Part shown: positions 6,901 through 6,945 of the stretch, piece by piece
Layout of the letters: the number at the start of each line of letters is the position of its first letter
How positions within the stretch are numbered: the stretch's first letter is position 1
Source of the DNA: Ruminococcus sp. UBA1366
GTDB taxonomy: Bacteria > Bacillota > Clostridia > Oscillospirales > Ruminococcaceae
Assembly (NCBI GenBank): GCA_002306005.1
Contig: DBRO01000038.1
Coordinates: forward strand, 7,873-14,817
Direction of reading: 5' to 3'
DNA length: 6,945 nt
Made by a program: the position numbers and the translations under genes
Notes under the pieces: model-generated
Database searches by the model: none
What the model was told of the DNA's origin: nothing
What the model saw: the letters and a program-made list of their open reading frames with translations, nothing else

Positions 6901-6945
6901 ATCCAGCGCACATAAATACCGGCAGTCCCGTAAAAAATCGCGGTC
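922..6945 (-). CDS. Cyclic beta-1,2-glucan synthase (NdvB/ChvB/Cgs family), C-terminal 2007 residues, cut by right edge
   Basis: The frame is open from the right edge (first codon 6945-6943) to a TAA at 922-924, with no internal stop or sign of frameshift. Residues here are numbered from the first visible one. Order of parts: end of the GT84 domain (1 to about 190), membrane segments (about 196-236 and 316-354), the family signature KQHLLDWT (295-302), GH189-like cyclisation domain (about 372-770), diverged first GH94-like module (about 800-1225), second sandwich plus GH94 catalytic barrel (about 1250-1945) and a short C-terminal beta region. The family is a membrane enzyme that builds linear beta-1,2-glucan from UDP-glucose, adjusts its length and cyclises it in the cytoplasm. 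Full-length relatives are about 2700-2900 residues, so roughly 800 N-terminal residues and the true start are missing. It ends in its own terminator. About 52 cysteines are visible. Family assignment is firm; activity and product are inferred. Confidence 0.93.
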   Translation of the reverse strand, partial: DRDFLRDCRYLCALDFDTQPQMDSVTRLLSAAIHPLNVPVVENGKVISGYGVITPRMVSHLSCAIRSPFARLTGGVGSTGAYSSSTKNLYQDAFGTGIFSGKGLMDGRLFFSLMADKLPDEWVLSHDILEGEILRTAYAGDICFYESFPESSRAFFNRQHRWIRGDIQNLRFLLGKEKDLYQGFSRFKLWDNVRRAVTPVVQFLAFFYGFIDTGAACAVAVISMISLILPSVLRFFRALAANGISVLSRKFYAPVLSETTESLIQAGWTVITLPKLAFTSLFACAKSLWRMGISKQHLLDWTPSHTAFKNNVLTRFGGLIVPEIAAFFLLVCPCAFVRYFSVLFLLQLPLIILSEQPYAPPRRRRLSPQDKTELKHHLHDMLRFFGEYVTAAENYLPPDNVQFAPVFRICHRTSPTNIGLYLLSVVAARDFGMHDTTAMEQKLTATISTVERMKKYRGNLYNWYETRTLTVCDHPFLSAVDSGNFLCCLIALKECLRDYRSESDTLPELLRRIETLIANTRLEIFFNPRRKLFYIGLDENLRPTPSHYDLLMSESRMLSYCAVASRQVPYEHWNRLGRTMSTYADFAGAVAFSGTMFEFFMPELFLKSEVGSLCYESLRFALMCQIGKANDEGIPYGISESGYFAFDGDLNYQYKAHGVQRIGLRRDLNRELVVSPYSTYLSLSTAGKPAAENLRTLKRLGMYGVYGMYEAIDFTPGRCPPSGTIVKSYMAHHVGMSILGIANAIEKGRFQTAFLHDRQMSSARELLAEKPYTGGVYIEDITRREPKLSLEEHPEPTEGFAVFSPFAPRVKLMANGEYTLAAADVGSACAMFRGELVYAMPDSPLQTTRGAFCAVENSGAVTGFSYLPLLEQSDTRYTNFYENAVLYHCVNDEISANMEVRVHEMIPAELRKITLKNTGEYDRTVSLLTYLEPVLMHRVDFSAHPAFAKLFLEIQYDYADKFILVSRKNRASQERKYLGVGFVESCEPEFLFSREQVLRETGGGLSPFADKQKLHSGLNYIPDPCVFTKLSRNVPCGKELTLTLFFVCAESEEILREHVHALRTGVSGTGRVLALPSAESLSGRLMNRICADVLFSGTANEKISRAVTENTRMIYELGKYAIDANVPVVLAEADEGFDPHRISAYVQAHRYLRLCAVETQLVFVAHSPAAADNVSRLIAQNADSRIIRSDYRIFLLRAEELGLSMLTLLRASALHFSKAGQDLIREPAAPFVKIRIEPMKPVFSNQDLKTACGGFGEGKFLIDEKPPAPWCNILANEHFGTLLSSRSLGYTYAGNSRENKLTPWENDPISDNRGERLILRANGRYFDLIDGALCEFTPIRAVYTGENSLFSSRVVVRISAAGYAKRISVEIRPKARLSGMLCAFCCEPVLGVDRRNTRYCVPEITKHGILVSRPADCDSGGYMGVLCAENAQNLPENGGAFDYAFTSLEAFYAGNWEQSVVCHAVNPCAVLVKKPDEDGLQTEFLLTYGKTQEDALQPALALGEFDKPVWEFENSIRINTPMPAMNFLFNTWLFHQAYTGRMLARAGFYQCSGAFGFRDQLQDACAVMILNPTAARAHILQCCTAQFAEGDVLHWWHTLPDGKKRGVRTRISDDLLFLPYTLCEYLDKTADESILSEQVCFCEGLELIGDEQDLFGEVRPTHRRMSVYNHARFAIERAFQKGSHGLLLMGGGDWNDSFNAIGADGLGESVWLSQFMILVLKKFIRVCEQVNCSEHAIRFADMARDLEDAVQKSGWDGKWYARAFFGNGERLGSHISDVCEIDSLTQSFSVLAGLKNTNRQQMALDSAYARLVDEKSGIIRLFTPAFSHNSSLYAGYVNAYPEGIRENGGQYTHAAVWLAMAFLSAGRADEGARLVQMLLPYTKTKTRKQAEIYRCEPYFISADIYTNPQCTGRAGWSLYTGAAGWLYRCILENMLGIRIVGDAVYFTPCIPTDWDGFTAELRYRRTTIFLTVRCADNAYLYDNGIATDRVLLDGNHHSVEVSAGRIY
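1111..3198 (-). other. GH94 phosphorylase module, sandwich plus (alpha/alpha)6 barrel (within the synthase)
   Basis: Visible residues about 1250-1945. The sandwich carries the family signature APWCNILAN (1268-1276) and AGNSRENKLTPWENDPISD (1293-1311). The barrel carries FYQCSGAFGFRDQLQD (1548-1563), FAEGDVLHWWH (1587-1597), RTRISDDLLFLPY (1608-1620), GGGDWNDSFN (1690-1699), RENGGQYTHAA (1845-1855), EPYFISADIYT (1896-1906) and YTGAAGW (1919-1925). The DWND motif (1693-1696) holds the general acid of GH94 enzymes; by analogy with chitobiose phosphorylase, Arg1558, His1853 and the Thr-Gly of YTG may contact phosphate. In this family the domain trims linear beta-1,2-glucan by phosphorolysis and so sets chain length before cyclisation. 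The ring segment reads TGAAGW where TGSAGW is the form I recall. Likely active. Confidence 0.88.
3271..4548 (-). other. Diverged first GH94-like module (within the synthase)
   Basis: Visible residues about 800-1225: a beta-sandwich region followed by a helical region, the non-catalytic first copy of the GH94-type architecture in this family. Its identity is shown by VKLMANGEYTL (810-820), by KITLKNTGEYDRTVSLLTYLE (912-932) and by AHPAFAKLFLE (943-953). Conserved features recalled for the family are missing: the stretch usually reading GYSRW followed by WRED and WG motifs is replaced by residues 826-868, and the usual GISGDLP reads AIDANVP (1121-1127). No catalytic residues are expected here; it probably serves as a scaffold between cyclisation and phosphorylase domains. 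Confidence 0.7.
4636..5832 (-). other. GH189-like cyclisation (transglycosylase) domain (within the synthase)
   Basis: Visible residues about 372-770, the middle domain once called glycoamylase-like. Landmarks are YLPPDN (395-400), HRTSPTNIGLYLLS (411-424), YNWYETRTL (461-469), VDSGNF (480-485), MSESRM (552-557), GISESGY (637-643), SPYSTYLSL (675-683) and the closing SYMAHHVGMS (728-737). In the characterised Thermoanaerobacter enzyme, as I recall it, this domain is a retaining transglycosylase that closes the ring using Glu1356 and Glu1442. Glu554 in MSES and Glu640 in ISES lie the same 86 residues apart and are the likely equivalents. The assignment to the domain is firm; the catalytic pairing is inference from spacing. 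Confidence 0.85.
6376..6945 (-). other. GT84 glycosyltransferase domain, C-terminal part (within the synthase)
   Basis: Visible residues 1 to about 190. The nucleotide-sugar and metal-binding DxD motif is seen as DFDT at residues 15-18. Further family landmarks are HPLNVP (34-39), GYGVITPR (49-56), NLYQDAFG (89-96), FSGKGLMD (99-106), the catalytic-base segment LSHDILEG (124-131) and RQHRWIRGD (158-166), this family's form of the Q/RxxRW motif. In known members this domain polymerises glucose from UDP-glucose into beta-1,2-linked chains. The stretch before NLYQD (about 78-88) reads STGAYSSSTK, where the family form that I recall is GIDPYxxAVSD, so the acceptor-side loop is diverged. The catalytic set looks intact. 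Confidence 0.88.

Overview
The window shows two protein genes, both read on the minus strand and both cut by a window edge, separated by one 268-base AT-rich intergenic region. The pairing of a YfmF-type M16 peptidase-like protein with a very large cyclic beta-1,2-glucan synthase, strong GGAGGA ribosome-binding sequence, GC-rich codons and AT-rich spacer suggest a moderately GC-rich anaerobic Firmicute, probably a Clostridia member (inference; no 16S or other marker is present).

Region 922-6945 (87% of the window) is one uninterrupted reading frame, the C-terminal 2007 residues of a cyclic beta-1,2-glucan synthase (NdvB/ChvB/Cgs family). In order it holds the end of the GT84 UDP-glucose transferase domain, two pairs of membrane segments, a GH189-type cyclisation (transglycosylase) domain, a diverged first GH94-like module, and a complete C-terminal GH94 phosphorylase module. 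The recognisable catalytic motifs of all three activities are kept: GT84 elongates a linear beta-1,2-glucan, GH94 can trim it by phosphorolysis, and GH189 closes the ring. The N-terminal part, perhaps 800 residues, lies beyond the right edge.

Region 654-921 holds a probable intrinsic terminator for the synthase gene, then a candidate extended -10 promoter for the next gene, a 10-base-arm inverted repeat lying on its probable start site (a candidate operator), a second -10-like box, and a clear ribosome-binding site.

Region 1-653 is the N-terminal 217 residues of YfmF, the M16-fold protein lacking the zinc motif, whose family is linked to elongation factor P modification. Its usual active partner YfmH would be expected past the left edge. 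The terminator and separate promoter suggest that the two genes are independent transcription units; no functional link between them is evident. No RNA genes, mobile elements, CRISPR arrays or integration signs were seen. The most interesting points are the loss of conserved sequence in the non-catalytic middle module of an otherwise intact trifunctional synthase, and the palindrome over the yfmF promoter.
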